Source of the DNA: an uncultured Castellaniella sp. | GTDB taxonomy: Bacteria; Pseudomonadota; Gammaproteobacteria; Burkholderiales; Burkholderiaceae_B | NCBI RefSeq assembly: GCF_937988725.1 | Contig: NZ_CALKHS010000010.1 | Span: 1 to 64,000, forward strand | Direction: 5' to 3' | DNA: 64,000 nucleotides | Part shown: in pieces, positions 35,503 through 46,779 of the stretch | Position numbering within the stretch: the stretch's first letter is position 1 | How the letters are laid out: the number at the start of each line of letters is the position of its first letter | Notes under the pieces: model-generated | Seen by the model: only the letters and a program-made list of their open reading frames with translations | Told to the model about the DNA's origin: nothing | Databases searched by the model: none | Position numbers and translations under genes: made by a program

Positions 35503-36606
35503 ATGAAAGCACTGGTCATCAGCGTCGATCTGGGCGATCCGGATTACGCGGCGCATGCCGAAGAATTCCTGATGCTTGCGCAAGGCGCGGGCGCGGAGAT
35601 CGCCGAGGTCCTGGTGGCGCGGCGCAGCCGGCCGGACGCGGCCGGGTTCATCGGTTCCGGCAAGATCGAGGAGGCCGCCGCCCTGGTCAAGGCTACGGGC
35701 GCCGAGGTCGTGCTGTTCGACCAGCCCCTCAGTCCGGCCCAGCAGCGCAACCTGGAACGCCACTTCGAGGTCCGGGTCGTCGATCGCGTCGCCCTGATCC
35801 TGGATATTTTCGCCCTGCGGGCCAAAAGTCATGAAGGCAAGCTGCAGGTGGAACTGGCGCAGCTGCAGCATCTGTCCACCCGCCTGACCCGCTTGTGGGC
35901 CCACCTGGAACGCCAGCGGGGCGGTATCGGCGTGCGCGGGCCCGGCGAATCCCAGCTGGAAACCGACCGCCGCCTGATCGGGGTCCGGGTGCGGGCCCTG
36001 CGCGAGCGCCTGGACCGCGTCCAGCGCCAGCGCCTGACCCAGCGGCGGGCCAGGGCGCGCGGCCAGACCCTGTCGGTGTCCCTGGTGGGGTACACCAACG
36101 CCGGCAAGTCGACGCTGTTCAATGCCCTGACCCGGGCCGGCGCCTATGCCGCCGACCAGCTCTTCGCCACGCTGGACACGACCACGCGCCGGATCTGGAT
36201 CGAAGGGGCGGGGCAGGTCGTGGTGTCCGATACGGTGGGCTTCATCCGATCCCTGCCGACCACCCTGATCGCCGCGTTCCGGGCCACGCTGGAGGAAACC
36301 GTGCATGCGGACCTGCTGCTGCACGTCATCGATGCCGCCAGTCCGCAGCGCGACGAACAGGCGGCCGAAGTCAACAAGGTCCTGAAGGACATCGGGGCCG
36401 ATGAAATCCCGCAGATCCGCGTCTACAACAAAATCGACACGGCCGGATATGATCCCCGGGTCGAGCGAAACGAACATGGTACGATTGCGCGAGTCTTCGT
36501 CAGCGCGCTGCAACGCAGCGGTCTGGACGGCTTGCGGCAGTCGATTGCAGAATTTGGGGGGCCTACGGGAAACAATGCGTGGAATGAAACTGTTCAACCT
36601 GAATGA
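35503..36606 (+). CDS. hflX: Ribosome-associated GTPase HflX
   Basis: A 367-aa GTPase that splits stalled or stressed ribosomes. The N-terminal HflX domain has RSRPDAAGFIGSGKIEE and ends in RGGIGVRGPGESQLETDRR. The G-domain begins near residue 190 with GYTNAGKSTLFNALT, followed by DTVGFIRSLPT and NKID. It is shorter than E. coli HflX (426) because the C-terminal extension is small. The hflK start lies inside its last 32 bases. Confidence 0.94.
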   Translation: MKALVISVDLGDPDYAAHAEEFLMLAQGAGAEIAEVLVARRSRPDAAGFIGSGKIEEAAALVKATGAEVVLFDQPLSPAQQRNLERHFEVRVVDRVALILDIFALRAKSHEGKLQVELAQLQHLSTRLTRLWAHLERQRGGIGVRGPGESQLETDRRLIGVRVRALRERLDRVQRQRLTQRRARARGQTLSVSLVGYTNAGKSTLFNALTRAGAYAADQLFATLDTTTRRIWIEGAGQVVVSDTVGFIRSLPTTLIAAFRATLEETVHADLLLHVIDAASPQRDEQAAEVNKVLKDIGADEIPQIRVYNKIDTAGYDPRVERNEHGTIARVFVSALQRSGLDGLRQSIAEFGGPTGNNAWNETVQPE

Positions 36607-37915
36607 TCCGGGCTGGGGGCGCGGTCAGCAAAATCAGGACAACGAGCCTTCCAATAAACCCAATTCCGCCGGCGGGCCGCCCGACCTGGACGAGGTCTGG
36701 CGCGATTTCAACAAACGCCTGTCGGGCCTGTTCGGCAAGCGCGGCGGGGGGCGCGGTCCGCGCATGCCTTCGGGCGGCGGCCTGCCCTCGCTGCCGGGGC
36801 CTTCGCCGAAATTCATCCTGCTGCTGATCGTCGCCGCCATCCTGCTGTGGCTGGCCAGCGGCTTCATGGTCGTCCAGGAAGGCCAGGTCGCGGTCGTCAC
36901 GCGTTTCGGCAAGTACGTGCATACCCTGAATCCGGGCCTGCAGTGGCGCCTGCCGTACCCGATCGAAAATTCCCAGGACGTCAATATCTCCCAGTTGCGC
37001 ACCTTCGAAGTCGGCTTCCGCGGCTCGTCGCGCAACAAGGTCCTGCCGGAATCCCTGATGCTCACCAACGACGAGAACATCGTCGACGTGCAGTTCGTGG
37101 TGCAGTACCGCCTGCGGCCCGACGGAGCGCCGGCCTATCTGTTCAACACCAGCCAGCCCGACGAATCCGTGCGGCAGGCCGCCGAAACCGCCATGCGGGA
37201 AATCGTGGGCCGCAAGCCCATGGACTTCGTCCTGTATTCGGGCCGCACCGAGGTCGCCACCGAAGTCCAGGCGCTGGCGCAAAGCATCCTGGACCGCTAC
37301 CAGACCGGGATCCAGATTTCCACGGTCGCCATCCAGAACGTGCAGCCGCCCGAACAGGTGCAGGCCGCGTTCGACGACGCGGTCAAGGCCGGGCAGGATC
37401 GCGAACGTCAGATCAACGAAGGCAATGCCTATGCCAGCCAGGTCCTGCCGGAAGCCGAAGGCCAGGCCGCGCGCATGATCCAGGAAGCCGAAGGCTACAG
37501 CGCCCGGGTCATCGGCCAGGCGCAGGGCAATACCTCGCGCTTCGACAGCGTGGCGACCGAATACGCCAAGGCGCCGGCCATCACACGCGAACGCATGTAC
37601 CTGGAAACCATGCAGGACATCTTCACCGACACCGCCAAAGTCATGATCGACGCCCCGGTGGGCAACAACATGCTGTATCTGCCGCTGGACAAGATCATGC
37701 AGCAGGCCGCCCGCGGCAACGGCGCGGCCTCCGGGTCGGGCGGCGGTTCCTCGACGGACGCCTCGGGGTCGTCCTCGTCCAGCAGCTCCACCGTCAGCAC
37801 GGCCGGCGCGGGCGCCCAGGCGGCGTCCAAGAACGCTCCGTCCTCGAACCGGCCCGCCTCGCGGGGCGTGCCGTCGGGGCTGGATTCGCTGATGCGCAGC
37901 CCGTACTCGAACTAG
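36575..37915 (+). CDS. hflK: FtsH-protease modulator HflK
   Basis: Forms with HflC the membrane complex that caps the FtsH protease; 446 aa, SPFH/prohibitin family. A Gly/Pro/Arg-rich start (NLNDPGWGRG) precedes one membrane helix near residues 85-105, then the SPFH domain (VVTRFGKY) and a helical region with EAEGQAARMIQEAEGYSARVIGQA. The C-terminal 60 residues are a Ser/Gly/Ala-rich tail. ATG 36575 is chosen for the GGGA upstream; ATG 36584 is also possible. It overlaps hflX. Confidence 0.93.
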   Translation: MRGMKLFNLNDPGWGRGQQNQDNEPSNKPNSAGGPPDLDEVWRDFNKRLSGLFGKRGGGRGPRMPSGGGLPSLPGPSPKFILLLIVAAILLWLASGFMVVQEGQVAVVTRFGKYVHTLNPGLQWRLPYPIENSQDVNISQLRTFEVGFRGSSRNKVLPESLMLTNDENIVDVQFVVQYRLRPDGAPAYLFNTSQPDESVRQAAETAMREIVGRKPMDFVLYSGRTEVATEVQALAQSILDRYQTGIQISTVAIQNVQPPEQVQAAFDDAVKAGQDRERQINEGNAYASQVLPEAEGQAARMIQEAEGYSARVIGQAQGNTSRFDSVATEYAKAPAITRERMYLETMQDIFTDTAKVMIDAPVGNNMLYLPLDKIMQQAARGNGAASGSGGGSSTDASGSSSSSSSTVSTAGAGAQAASKNAPSSNRPASRGVPSGLDSLMRSPYSN

Positions 37916-37921
37916 GAGCCC

Positions 37922-38812
37922 ATGATGCAACGTTTTTTCCCCGCCCTGGTCGGTCTGGTCCTGCTGGTGGCCGCCTTGTCCTCCTGCCTGTTCGTGGTGC
38001 GGGAACGGGATTCGGCGCTGCTGTTCGCCCTGGGCGAAGTGCGCGAAACCATTACCGAGCCCGGCCTGTACTTCAAGTATCCGCCGCCGTTTGAAAACGT
38101 GGTCTATCTGGACAAGCGCCTGCAGACCATCGAGACCCGGGATCCGGAACGCATCCAGACGGCCGAAAAGAAGAACCTGCTGATCGATTCCTTCGTCAAG
38201 TGGCGCATCGCCGATCCGCGCCTGTATTACGTCACCTTCGGCGCCAACAGCGGCGCCGCCGTCGAACGCCTGCAGGCCCAGATCCGGGACGCCCTGAATG
38301 CGGCGGTGAACGTGCGCACGGTCAAGCAGGTCGTCTCCAGCGACCGCGACACCATCATGAAGGAGATCCAGACTTCGGTGGCCCAGCGGGCCAAGCCCCT
38401 GGGGGTGGACGTGGTGGACGTGCGGCTGCGCCGCATCGATTTCGCGCCCGAGATCTCCGAATCGGTCTATCGCCGCATGGAAGCCGAGCGCAAGCAGGAA
38501 GCCAACCGCCTGCGGGCCAGCGGCGCCGCCGACAGCGAACGGATCCGCGCCGAAGCCGACCGCAAGCGCCAGGAAACCCTGGCCCGGGCCTATGCCGAAT
38601 CCCAGGCCAAGCGAGGCGAGGGCGATGCCACGGCCGCCGCCATCTATGCGGCATCCTACGGCAAGGACCCGGAATTCTATAGCTTCTACAAGAGCCTGGA
38701 AGCCTATCGTTCCTCCTTCTCCGGCAACGGCAGTACGCTGGTGCTCAGCCCCGATTCGGACTTCTTCCGTTACTGGGACCGCGCTCCCGGCGGCAAGCCG
38801 GCCGCGCGCTAG
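37922..38812 (+). CDS. hflC: FtsH-protease modulator HflC
   Basis: The partner of HflK; 296 aa, with one N-terminal membrane helix (about residues 7-24) and an SPFH domain on the periplasmic side. VVRERDSALLFALGEV, the coiled-coil segment RMEAERKQEANRLRASG and the end region GKDPEFYSFYKSLEAYR are typical of the family. It starts 6 bases after hflK, and a strong terminator follows its stop. Confidence 0.95.
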   Translation: MMQRFFPALVGLVLLVAALSSCLFVVRERDSALLFALGEVRETITEPGLYFKYPPPFENVVYLDKRLQTIETRDPERIQTAEKKNLLIDSFVKWRIADPRLYYVTFGANSGAAVERLQAQIRDALNAAVNVRTVKQVVSSDRDTIMKEIQTSVAQRAKPLGVDVVDVRLRRIDFAPEISESVYRRMEAERKQEANRLRASGAADSERIRAEADRKRQETLARAYAESQAKRGEGDATAAAIYAASYGKDPEFYSFYKSLEAYRSSFSGNGSTLVLSPDSDFFRYWDRAPGGKPAAR

Positions 38813-38825
38813 GCAGTACCGACGG

Positions 38826-38860
38826 GCGGCCTGGCCGGATGCCGGGCCGCTTTCTATTTT
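38826..38860 (+). terminator. Rho-independent terminator after hflC
   Basis: A 10-bp stem (38826-38835 with 38841-38850, one T-G wobble) has loop CGGAT and is followed by TTTCTATTTT. It ends the hfq-hflX-hflK-hflC unit before hisZ. Confidence 0.8.
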
Positions 38861-38886
38861 GGCTGTGATTTTGGAATGAACAACCC

Positions 38887-40053
38887 ATGATGTCGAACTG
38901 GCTGCTGCCGGAAAATCTGTCGGACATCCTGCCCGCCGAAGCGCGGCGCATCGAAGAATTGCGCCGCGAACTGCTGGACCTGTATCGCACCTACGGCTTC
39001 GAACTGGTCGCGCCGCCGATGGTGGAATATCTCGATTCCCTGATGCTGGCCAACGACGAGGCCTTGCGCCTGCGCACCTGCAAGCTGGTCGACCAGCTCT
39101 CGGGGCTGACCATGGGCGTGCGCGCCGACATGACGGTGCAGGTGTCGCGCATCGACGCCCATCTGCTCAATCGCCCCGGGGTGACGCGCCTGTGCTATTG
39201 CGGTCCGGTCGTCCATACCCGGCCGGCCGGCCTGACGTCGGATCGCGAACTGCTGCAGATCGGCGCCGAGATCTTCGGCCACGCGGGCGTCCAGGCGGAC
39301 ATCGAGTGCGTGCGACTGGCCCTGGACTCGGTGCGCCGCGCCGGAGTCCTGCAACCGCGCCTGGACCTGAATCATCCCGGGGTGGGGCGCGCGCTGGTCG
39401 ATGCCGATCCCGCTCTGGCCGAGGTCGCCAACGCGGTCTACGATCTGCTCAGCGCCAAGGACGTCCCCGGCCTGGACGCGCTGTGCGCCGAGGCGCAGGC
39501 GCGCGCCGACACGCGAGAAGCCCTGCGGGTCCTGACGGCCCTGTACGGGGATCTGTCGGTCGTCGATCGCGCCCGGGAGCGCCTGCCGGACCTCCCGGCC
39601 GTGCATGCCGCCCTGGATGCCCTGCGCACCCTGTGCACGGCCTTGCCGGATGCGCCCATCGCCATCGATCTGGCCGACATGGGCGGCAGCTACGGCTACC
39701 ACTCCGGCGTCGTCTTTTCGATCTATGCCGCGGGATGGCACGACGCCCTGGTGCGCGGCGGGCGCTACGACGGCATCGGCCGCAAGTTCGGCCGCGCCCG
39801 TCCGGCCACAGGCTTCAGCCTGGACCTGCGCAAGCTCTCGGCCGGCCTGCCCGATGCGCAGCGCGCGCAGGCGATCCGCGCGCCCTGGTCGGACGACCCG
39901 GCCCTGATCCAGGCGGTCGGCACGCTGCGGGCGCAGGGGCATATCGTCATTCAAAGTCTGCCGGGCGATCCCCAGCAGTACGATGAATTCCGGATCGACC
40001 AGGAACTGGTTCTGGTCGATGGCGGCTGGGTGCTGAGGACGCTTGGCGTCTGA
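38887..40053 (+). CDS. hisZ: ATP phosphoribosyltransferase regulatory subunit HisZ
   Basis: A 388-aa histidyl-tRNA-synthetase-like protein that activates and gives histidine feedback to the short form of HisG. It keeps the class II fold (LPENLSDILPAEARRIEELR, MGVRADMTVQVSRI and a GGRYDGIGRKFG motif) but lacks the anticodon-binding domain. Its presence predicts a short-form HisG elsewhere in the genome. It precedes purA with 55 bases between. Confidence 0.92.
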   Translation: MMSNWLLPENLSDILPAEARRIEELRRELLDLYRTYGFELVAPPMVEYLDSLMLANDEALRLRTCKLVDQLSGLTMGVRADMTVQVSRIDAHLLNRPGVTRLCYCGPVVHTRPAGLTSDRELLQIGAEIFGHAGVQADIECVRLALDSVRRAGVLQPRLDLNHPGVGRALVDADPALAEVANAVYDLLSAKDVPGLDALCAEAQARADTREALRVLTALYGDLSVVDRARERLPDLPAVHAALDALRTLCTALPDAPIAIDLADMGGSYGYHSGVVFSIYAAGWHDALVRGGRYDGIGRKFGRARPATGFSLDLRKLSAGLPDAQRAQAIRAPWSDDPALIQAVGTLRAQGHIVIQSLPGDPQQYDEFRIDQELVLVDGGWVLRTLGV

Positions 40054-40108
40054 TGGTATAAACTTACTCGTTTTCCAAGGCGGCATGGTGCCGCCGCAAG
40101 CAAGGCTT

Positions 40109-41404
40109 ATGAGCAAGAACATCGTCGTGATTGGCACCCAGTGGGGTGACGAAGGCAAGGGCAAGATCGTGGATTGGCTCGCCGAGTCCGCCCAGGGGGT
40201 CGTGCGCTTTCAGGGCGGGCACAATGCCGGCCATACGCTGTGGATCAATGGCCGCAAGACCATCCTGCGCCTGATCCCGTCGGGCATCATGCATCCCCAC
40301 GTGACCTGCTACGTGGGCAATGGCGTGGTGCTGTCGCCCGAAGCCCTGCTGGCCGAAATCGGCGAACTGGAAGCCGCCGGCCTGGACGTGCGCTCGCGGC
40401 TGCAGATTTCCTCCGCCTGCCCGCTGATCCTGCCGTATCACGTGGCGCTGGACCAGGCCCGCGAAGCCCGCAAGGGCGAGGGCAAGATCGGCACCACCGG
40501 GCGCGGCATCGGCCCCGCCTACGAAGACAAGGTCGCCCGCCGCGCCCTGCGCGTCCAGGATCTGTACGATCCGGCCGTGTTCGATGAAAAACTGGCCGAA
40601 GTCCTGGATTATCACAATTTCGTCCTGACCCAGTACCTGGGCGCGAAGCCCGTCGAGGCCAGCCAGGTGCGCGATCAGGTGATGGCGCTGGCTCCCCAGC
40701 TCGAGCCCATGGTGGCCGACGTCTCCAGCAACATCCACATCGCCCGCAAGGCGGGCCACAACCTGCTGTTCGAAGGCGCCCAGGGCACCTTGCTGGACAT
40801 CGATCACGGCACTTATCCCTTCGTCACCAGCAGCAACTGCGTGGCGGGCGCCGCCGCCGCCGGCACCGGTGTCGGGCCGCAGGCGCTGGACTACGTGCTG
40901 GGCATCGCCAAGGCCTACACCACGCGGGTGGGCTCCGGGCCGTTCCCGACCGAATTGCTGGACGACACCGGCCTGCGCCTGGCCACGGTGGGCAAGGAAT
41001 TCGGTTCCGTCACCGGCCGCCCCCGCCGCTGCGGCTGGTTCGATGGCGCCGCCATGAAGCGTTCGGTCATGATCAACGGCCTGACCGGCCTGTGCATCAC
41101 CAAGCTCGACGTGCTCGACGGCGTGGAACAGATCAAGATCGGCGTGGGCTACCGCTACAAGGGCCAGTTCCTGGACGTGCTACCCTATGGCGCCCACGCG
41201 GCCGCCGAAGCCGAACCGGTGCTGGAGGAAATGGCCGGCTGGTCGGAATCCACGGTGGGCATCACCGAATACGACAAGCTGCCCATCAATGCCCGGCGCT
41301 ACCTGGAACGCATCGCCGAAGTCTGCGACGTGCCGATCGACATGGTCTCGACCGGTCCGGACCGGCTGGAAACCATCGTGCTGCGTCACCCATTCCAGGG
41401 CTGA
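40109..41404 (+). CDS. purA: Adenylosuccinate synthetase
   Basis: Joins aspartate to IMP using GTP in AMP synthesis; 431 aa. The P-loop-like start NIVVIGTQWGDEGKGKIVD, the FQGGHNAGHTL segment, EGAQGTLLDIDHGTYPFVTSS and the TRVGSGPFPTEL segment are diagnostic. The ATG at 40109 follows hisZ; a TATAAA near 40057 might be a promoter element but lacks a good partner. A terminator follows at 41454. Confidence 0.96.
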   Translation: MSKNIVVIGTQWGDEGKGKIVDWLAESAQGVVRFQGGHNAGHTLWINGRKTILRLIPSGIMHPHVTCYVGNGVVLSPEALLAEIGELEAAGLDVRSRLQISSACPLILPYHVALDQAREARKGEGKIGTTGRGIGPAYEDKVARRALRVQDLYDPAVFDEKLAEVLDYHNFVLTQYLGAKPVEASQVRDQVMALAPQLEPMVADVSSNIHIARKAGHNLLFEGAQGTLLDIDHGTYPFVTSSNCVAGAAAAGTGVGPQALDYVLGIAKAYTTRVGSGPFPTELLDDTGLRLATVGKEFGSVTGRPRRCGWFDGAAMKRSVMINGLTGLCITKLDVLDGVEQIKIGVGYRYKGQFLDVLPYGAHAAAEAEPVLEEMAGWSESTVGITEYDKLPINARRYLERIAEVCDVPIDMVSTGPDRLETIVLRHPFQG

Positions 41405-41453
41405 TCGCAGGGGATGGCAGCCCCGATGCCGCGCGGGCCGAGGCCCGCTTGCT

Positions 41454-41475
41454 GCCCCCTCCAAGGGGGCTTTTT
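41454..41475 (+). terminator. Rho-independent terminator after purA
   Basis: A 6-bp stem (41454-41459 with 41465-41470), loop TCCAA, is followed by five T bases. A second GC stem, GCGGGCC with GGCCCGC (41433-41448), lies just before it. Confidence 0.75.
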
Positions 41476-41561
41476 GCCTTGAGGCGGCCCGGCTGCAGAA
41501 GCATGCTAACCGCATCGTGGTTTTTTGAACCTATTTCATACGACCATTACAGGATAAAGAT

Positions 41562-42125
41562 ATGAGCACTCCGCCGAGCACCGATCGCGACCTCTGGGTC
41601 AGCTGGGAACAGTACCACGCGCTGGTCGAGCGCCTGGCCCTGAAGGTGCACGAATCGGGATGGGCCTTCGACAAGATCCTGTGCCTGGCGCGCGGCGGCG
41701 TGCGGGTGGGCGACATCCTGTCGCGCGTTTTCGACGTGCCCCTGGGCATTCTGGCCACCAGCAGCTACCGCGAAGCGGCCGGCACCGTGCAGGGCCAGCT
41801 GGACATCGCCCAGTTCATCACCATCACGCGCGGCACGCTGGACGGCAAGGTGCTGCTGGTCGACGACATGGTGGACACCGGACTGACCTTCAGCCGGGTG
41901 CACGATCACCTGCTCAAGCAGTTCCCGGGCATCACCGAAATGCGCACAGCCGTGCTGTGGCAAAAGGGCCATGCCAAGGTTCAGCCGGATTACTTCGTGG
42001 ATCAGTTGCCCACCAATCCCTGGATTCATCAGCCCTTCGAAGACTACGACAGCCTGCGCCCGCATCAACTGGAATCCTGGATCCGCAAGGGCGTGCGCAC
42101 CGCGTATCCTGATTCGAAGGCATAG
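41562..42125 (+). CDS. Purine-type phosphoribosyltransferase
   Basis: A 187-aa type I phosphoribosyltransferase. The PRPP-binding motif VLLVDDMVDTGLTF lies near residue 107, preceded by LCLARGGVRVGDILSR. It resembles the xanthine-guanine/hypoxanthine salvage enzymes, and a place beside purA fits purine salvage. The exact base is not decided by the sequence. AGGATAAAG stands before the ATG. The C-terminal segment PYF-type hood is reduced to WIHQPFEDYDSL. Confidence 0.78.
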   Translation: MSTPPSTDRDLWVSWEQYHALVERLALKVHESGWAFDKILCLARGGVRVGDILSRVFDVPLGILATSSYREAAGTVQGQLDIAQFITITRGTLDGKVLLVDDMVDTGLTFSRVHDHLLKQFPGITEMRTAVLWQKGHAKVQPDYFVDQLPTNPWIHQPFEDYDSLRPHQLESWIRKGVRTAYPDSKA

Positions 42126-42257
42126 ATTCCAGTCCTGATTCGTGCTAGAATCTTCTGCTGTCTTATACGGATATTTTCCATTCACCCAACCGTGGATGCA
42201 CCGGGCGCCTGACTGCTTTCCGACATCCATGATTTTTACAGGCTTTCAAGGATTTAC
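42126..42257 (+). promoter_or_regulatory. Probable promoter and leader of rpsU-dnaG-rpoD
   Basis: The 132-base gap is AT-rich. TAGAAT at 42146-42151 is a fair -10 box with TAGATT at 17-base spacing as a poor -35. It would give a leader of about 100 bases before rpsU. Confidence 0.4.
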
Positions 42258-42470
42258 ATGCCGATTGTCCGCCTCAAAGAAAACGAGCCCTTCGAGGCTG
42301 CCCTGCGGCGCTTTAAGCGCACCATCGAAAAGACCGGTCTTCTGACCGAACTGCGTTCGCGTGAATTCTACGAGAAGCCCACCGCCGAACGTAAGCGCAA
42401 GCTGGCTGCCGCCGTCAAGCGCCACTACAAACGCATTCGCAGCCAACAACTGCCGCCGCGACTCTATTGA
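42258..42470 (+). CDS. rpsU: 30S ribosomal protein S21
   Basis: A 70-aa basic ribosomal protein that helps mRNA binding at the 30S platform. PIVRLKENEPFEAALRRFKR at the start and the Lys/Arg-rich end RKRKLAAAVKRHYKR match the family. It heads the macromolecular synthesis cluster and its TGA is followed without a gap by the TTG start of dnaG. Confidence 0.97.
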   Translation: MPIVRLKENEPFEAALRRFKRTIEKTGLLTELRSREFYEKPTAERKRKLAAAVKRHYKRIRSQQLPPRLY

Positions 42471-44405
42471 TTGATTCCTGAATCCTTCATCCAGGAACTG
42501 CTGGCGCGCGTAGATATCGTCGATGTCGTCGGCCGGTATGTGCAGCTGCGCAAAGGGGGCGCAAACCTGTTGGGTTTGTGCCCTTTTCACAATGAAAAAT
42601 CGCCGTCGTTCACGGTCAGCCCCACCAAGCAGTTCTATCACTGCTTCGGCTGCGGCGCCCACGGCAGCGCCATCCACTTCCTGACCGAGCACACCGGCGC
42701 GCCGTTTCCGGAAGCCGTGCGCACGCTGGCGGCCAGCGTGGGCCTGACCGTTCCCGAAGAGCCCCGCACCCCGCGCCAGCGGGCCGCCGAACGCGAGCGG
42801 CGCGAGGAAGGGTCCCGCCAGCGCGACGTGCTGCAGCAGGCGCAGGCCCACTATCGGGCGGCCCTGAAGCAGGCGCCGCAGGCGATCGCCTATCTGAAGA
42901 AGCGCGGGCTCAGCGGCGAGATCGCGGCCCGTTTCGGCCTGGGCTGGGCCGGCGCCGATCGCCGCGGCCTGGCCTCGGTGTTCGAGCACTACGAAGATCC
43001 CGCGCTGATCGAGTCCGGCCTGGTGATCGAGGCCGAGGACGGCCGCCGCCATGACCGCTTCCGGGGCCGGGTGATGTTCCCGATCCTGAACGGCAGGGGG
43101 CAGCTGATCGGCTTTGGTGGCCGCCTGATCGAAGCGGGCGAGCCCAAATACCTGAATTCGCCCGAAACCAGCCTGTTCTCGAAGGGGCACGAACTCTACG
43201 GCCTGCACGAGGCCCGCGCCGGCATCCGCAGCGAAGGCTGCGTGCTGGTCGTCGAGGGCTACATGGACGTGGTCGCCCTGGCGCAATTCGGCCTGAACAA
43301 TGCCGTGGCGACGCTGGGAACGTCCACGACCAGCAACCACCTGCAGAAGCTGTGCCGGGCCAGCGATCGCATCATCTTCAGCTTCGACGGCGACGGGGCG
43401 GGACGCAAGGCGGCCTGGCGGGCCCTGCAGGCGTGCCTGCCGTGGGTGGCCGAGGACGTCTCCATGCGGTTCCTGTTCCTGCCGGACGGCCAGGACCCCG
43501 ATTCCTACGTGCGCGCCTACGGGGTGCAGGCTTTGCGGGCCTGCCTGGACGAGGCGCTGCCGCTTTCGCGCTTCATGCTCGAGGAACTGGCGGCGCGCCA
43601 TGACCTGCGCGAGGCCGAGGGCCGCGCCGCCTGCGTGCACGAGGCGCGGCCCTTGTTCGCGCAGATGCCCGAGGGCGGGTACCGCCTGCAGGTCGAGCGC
43701 GAATTCGCCCAGCAGGTGCGCCTGACGCCGGAGGAACTCAGCCGCATGCTGGCCAGCGGCCCCGCGGCTGCGGCGCCGGCCGCCGATCCCCGCCGCCCGG
43801 ACAGCCCGGCGACGCCGGCGACGCCGCTTCGGCGAGCGGCCGATGCGGCTCCGGACGGCTGGCAGGGCGGGGGCGCGCCGGTCGATGAGCCTGCCTGGAT
43901 GAGCGCCGAATTCGGCCAGGGCGGGGCGCCGGGCGGCCAGTCGGCGGCCGGCCAGCGGCGGCGCGGTCGCGCGGGCCAGGCCCGCACCGTCACGCCGCTG
44001 GCGCGCCGCCTGCTGCGCCTGCTGCTGGCGCATCCCGCCCTGGTGGACAGCCTGGGGGACCAGCAGCTTGAATTGTTGGCCCATCACCCCCATCTGCAAC
44101 TGGTGCGGGAACTGATCGGCCTGGCCAGCGCCTGCGGCGGCCGGCACGCCGGCGCCCTGCTGGAAGCGGCCGAGCCCGATTCGGATCTGGCGGCGGCCAT
44201 CCGGGATCTGTCCACCGAAGTCCTGACGCAGGAACTTCCCGACCCGCAGGCGGAATGGCGTGATGCCTTGCGGCACATCGAATTGCAGGCGGTGCAGGAA
44301 CAGTGCGACCGCCTGATCGCGTCCGGGCTGGCGGACGAGGCGCAGCGCCGGCGGTATCAGGATCTCAGCCGCCGTCTGGCCCGGCTGAAGGCCCCGACAG
44401 GATGA
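42471..44405 (+). CDS. dnaG: DNA primase
   Basis: Makes RNA primers for replication; 644 aa. The zinc finger has GLCPFHNEKSPSF and FHCFGCGAHGSAI-type residues (here YHCFGCGAHG), and the TOPRIM domain has VVEGYMDVVALAQFG and FSFDGDGAGRKAAWR. A Pro/Ala/Gly-rich linker at about residues 420-500 joins the C-terminal helicase-binding domain. The protein must start at the TTG at 42471, since IPESFIQELLARVDIVDVV is the conserved N-terminus and no ATG is available. The TTG abuts the rpsU stop and has no clear ribosome binding site, which suggests coupled, low translation. Confidence 0.95.
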   Translation: MIPESFIQELLARVDIVDVVGRYVQLRKGGANLLGLCPFHNEKSPSFTVSPTKQFYHCFGCGAHGSAIHFLTEHTGAPFPEAVRTLAASVGLTVPEEPRTPRQRAAERERREEGSRQRDVLQQAQAHYRAALKQAPQAIAYLKKRGLSGEIAARFGLGWAGADRRGLASVFEHYEDPALIESGLVIEAEDGRRHDRFRGRVMFPILNGRGQLIGFGGRLIEAGEPKYLNSPETSLFSKGHELYGLHEARAGIRSEGCVLVVEGYMDVVALAQFGLNNAVATLGTSTTSNHLQKLCRASDRIIFSFDGDGAGRKAAWRALQACLPWVAEDVSMRFLFLPDGQDPDSYVRAYGVQALRACLDEALPLSRFMLEELAARHDLREAEGRAACVHEARPLFAQMPEGGYRLQVEREFAQQVRLTPEELSRMLASGPAAAAPAADPRRPDSPATPATPLRRAADAAPDGWQGGGAPVDEPAWMSAEFGQGGAPGGQSAAGQRRRGRAGQARTVTPLARRLLRLLLAHPALVDSLGDQQLELLAHHPHLQLVRELIGLASACGGRHAGALLEAAEPDSDLAAAIRDLSTEVLTQELPDPQAEWRDALRHIELQAVQEQCDRLIASGLADEAQRRRYQDLSRRLARLKAPTG

Positions 44406-44539
44406 ATCTTCCTGTCAAGTGAAGTAAACTACATGGTTTTCAATAAGTTGAGCGCCTTCAACAGCATTGTCGACCCGGAATGGTTGCCAGCCCGGCCTTC
44501 AAGGCCGGATGGCGACGGAACTGAGAACGGAAAGAGCAC
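44406..44539 (+). promoter_or_regulatory. dnaG-rpoD intergenic region, possible internal promoter
   Basis: These 134 bases hold a short stem CCGGCCT/AGGCCGG (44492-44508) and AT-rich patches near 44420-44445. A separate rpoD promoter is expected by analogy with other MMS operons, but I could not define -35/-10 boxes. Confidence 0.35.
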
Positions 44540-46729
<2,190 letters not shown>

Positions 46730-46753
46730 TTCCCTGCCGTTGCGGTAGAGCAG

Positions 46754-46779
46754 ACAGGCCGCCTTCGGGCGGCCTGTTT
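46754..46779. terminator. Terminator with TTCG loop between rpoD and the sigma-54 regulator
   Basis: A perfect 10-bp stem (46754-46763 with 46768-46777) closes on TTCG and is followed by TTTC. It serves rpoD on plus and ends next to the stop of the minus-strand regulator gene. Confidence 0.85.
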
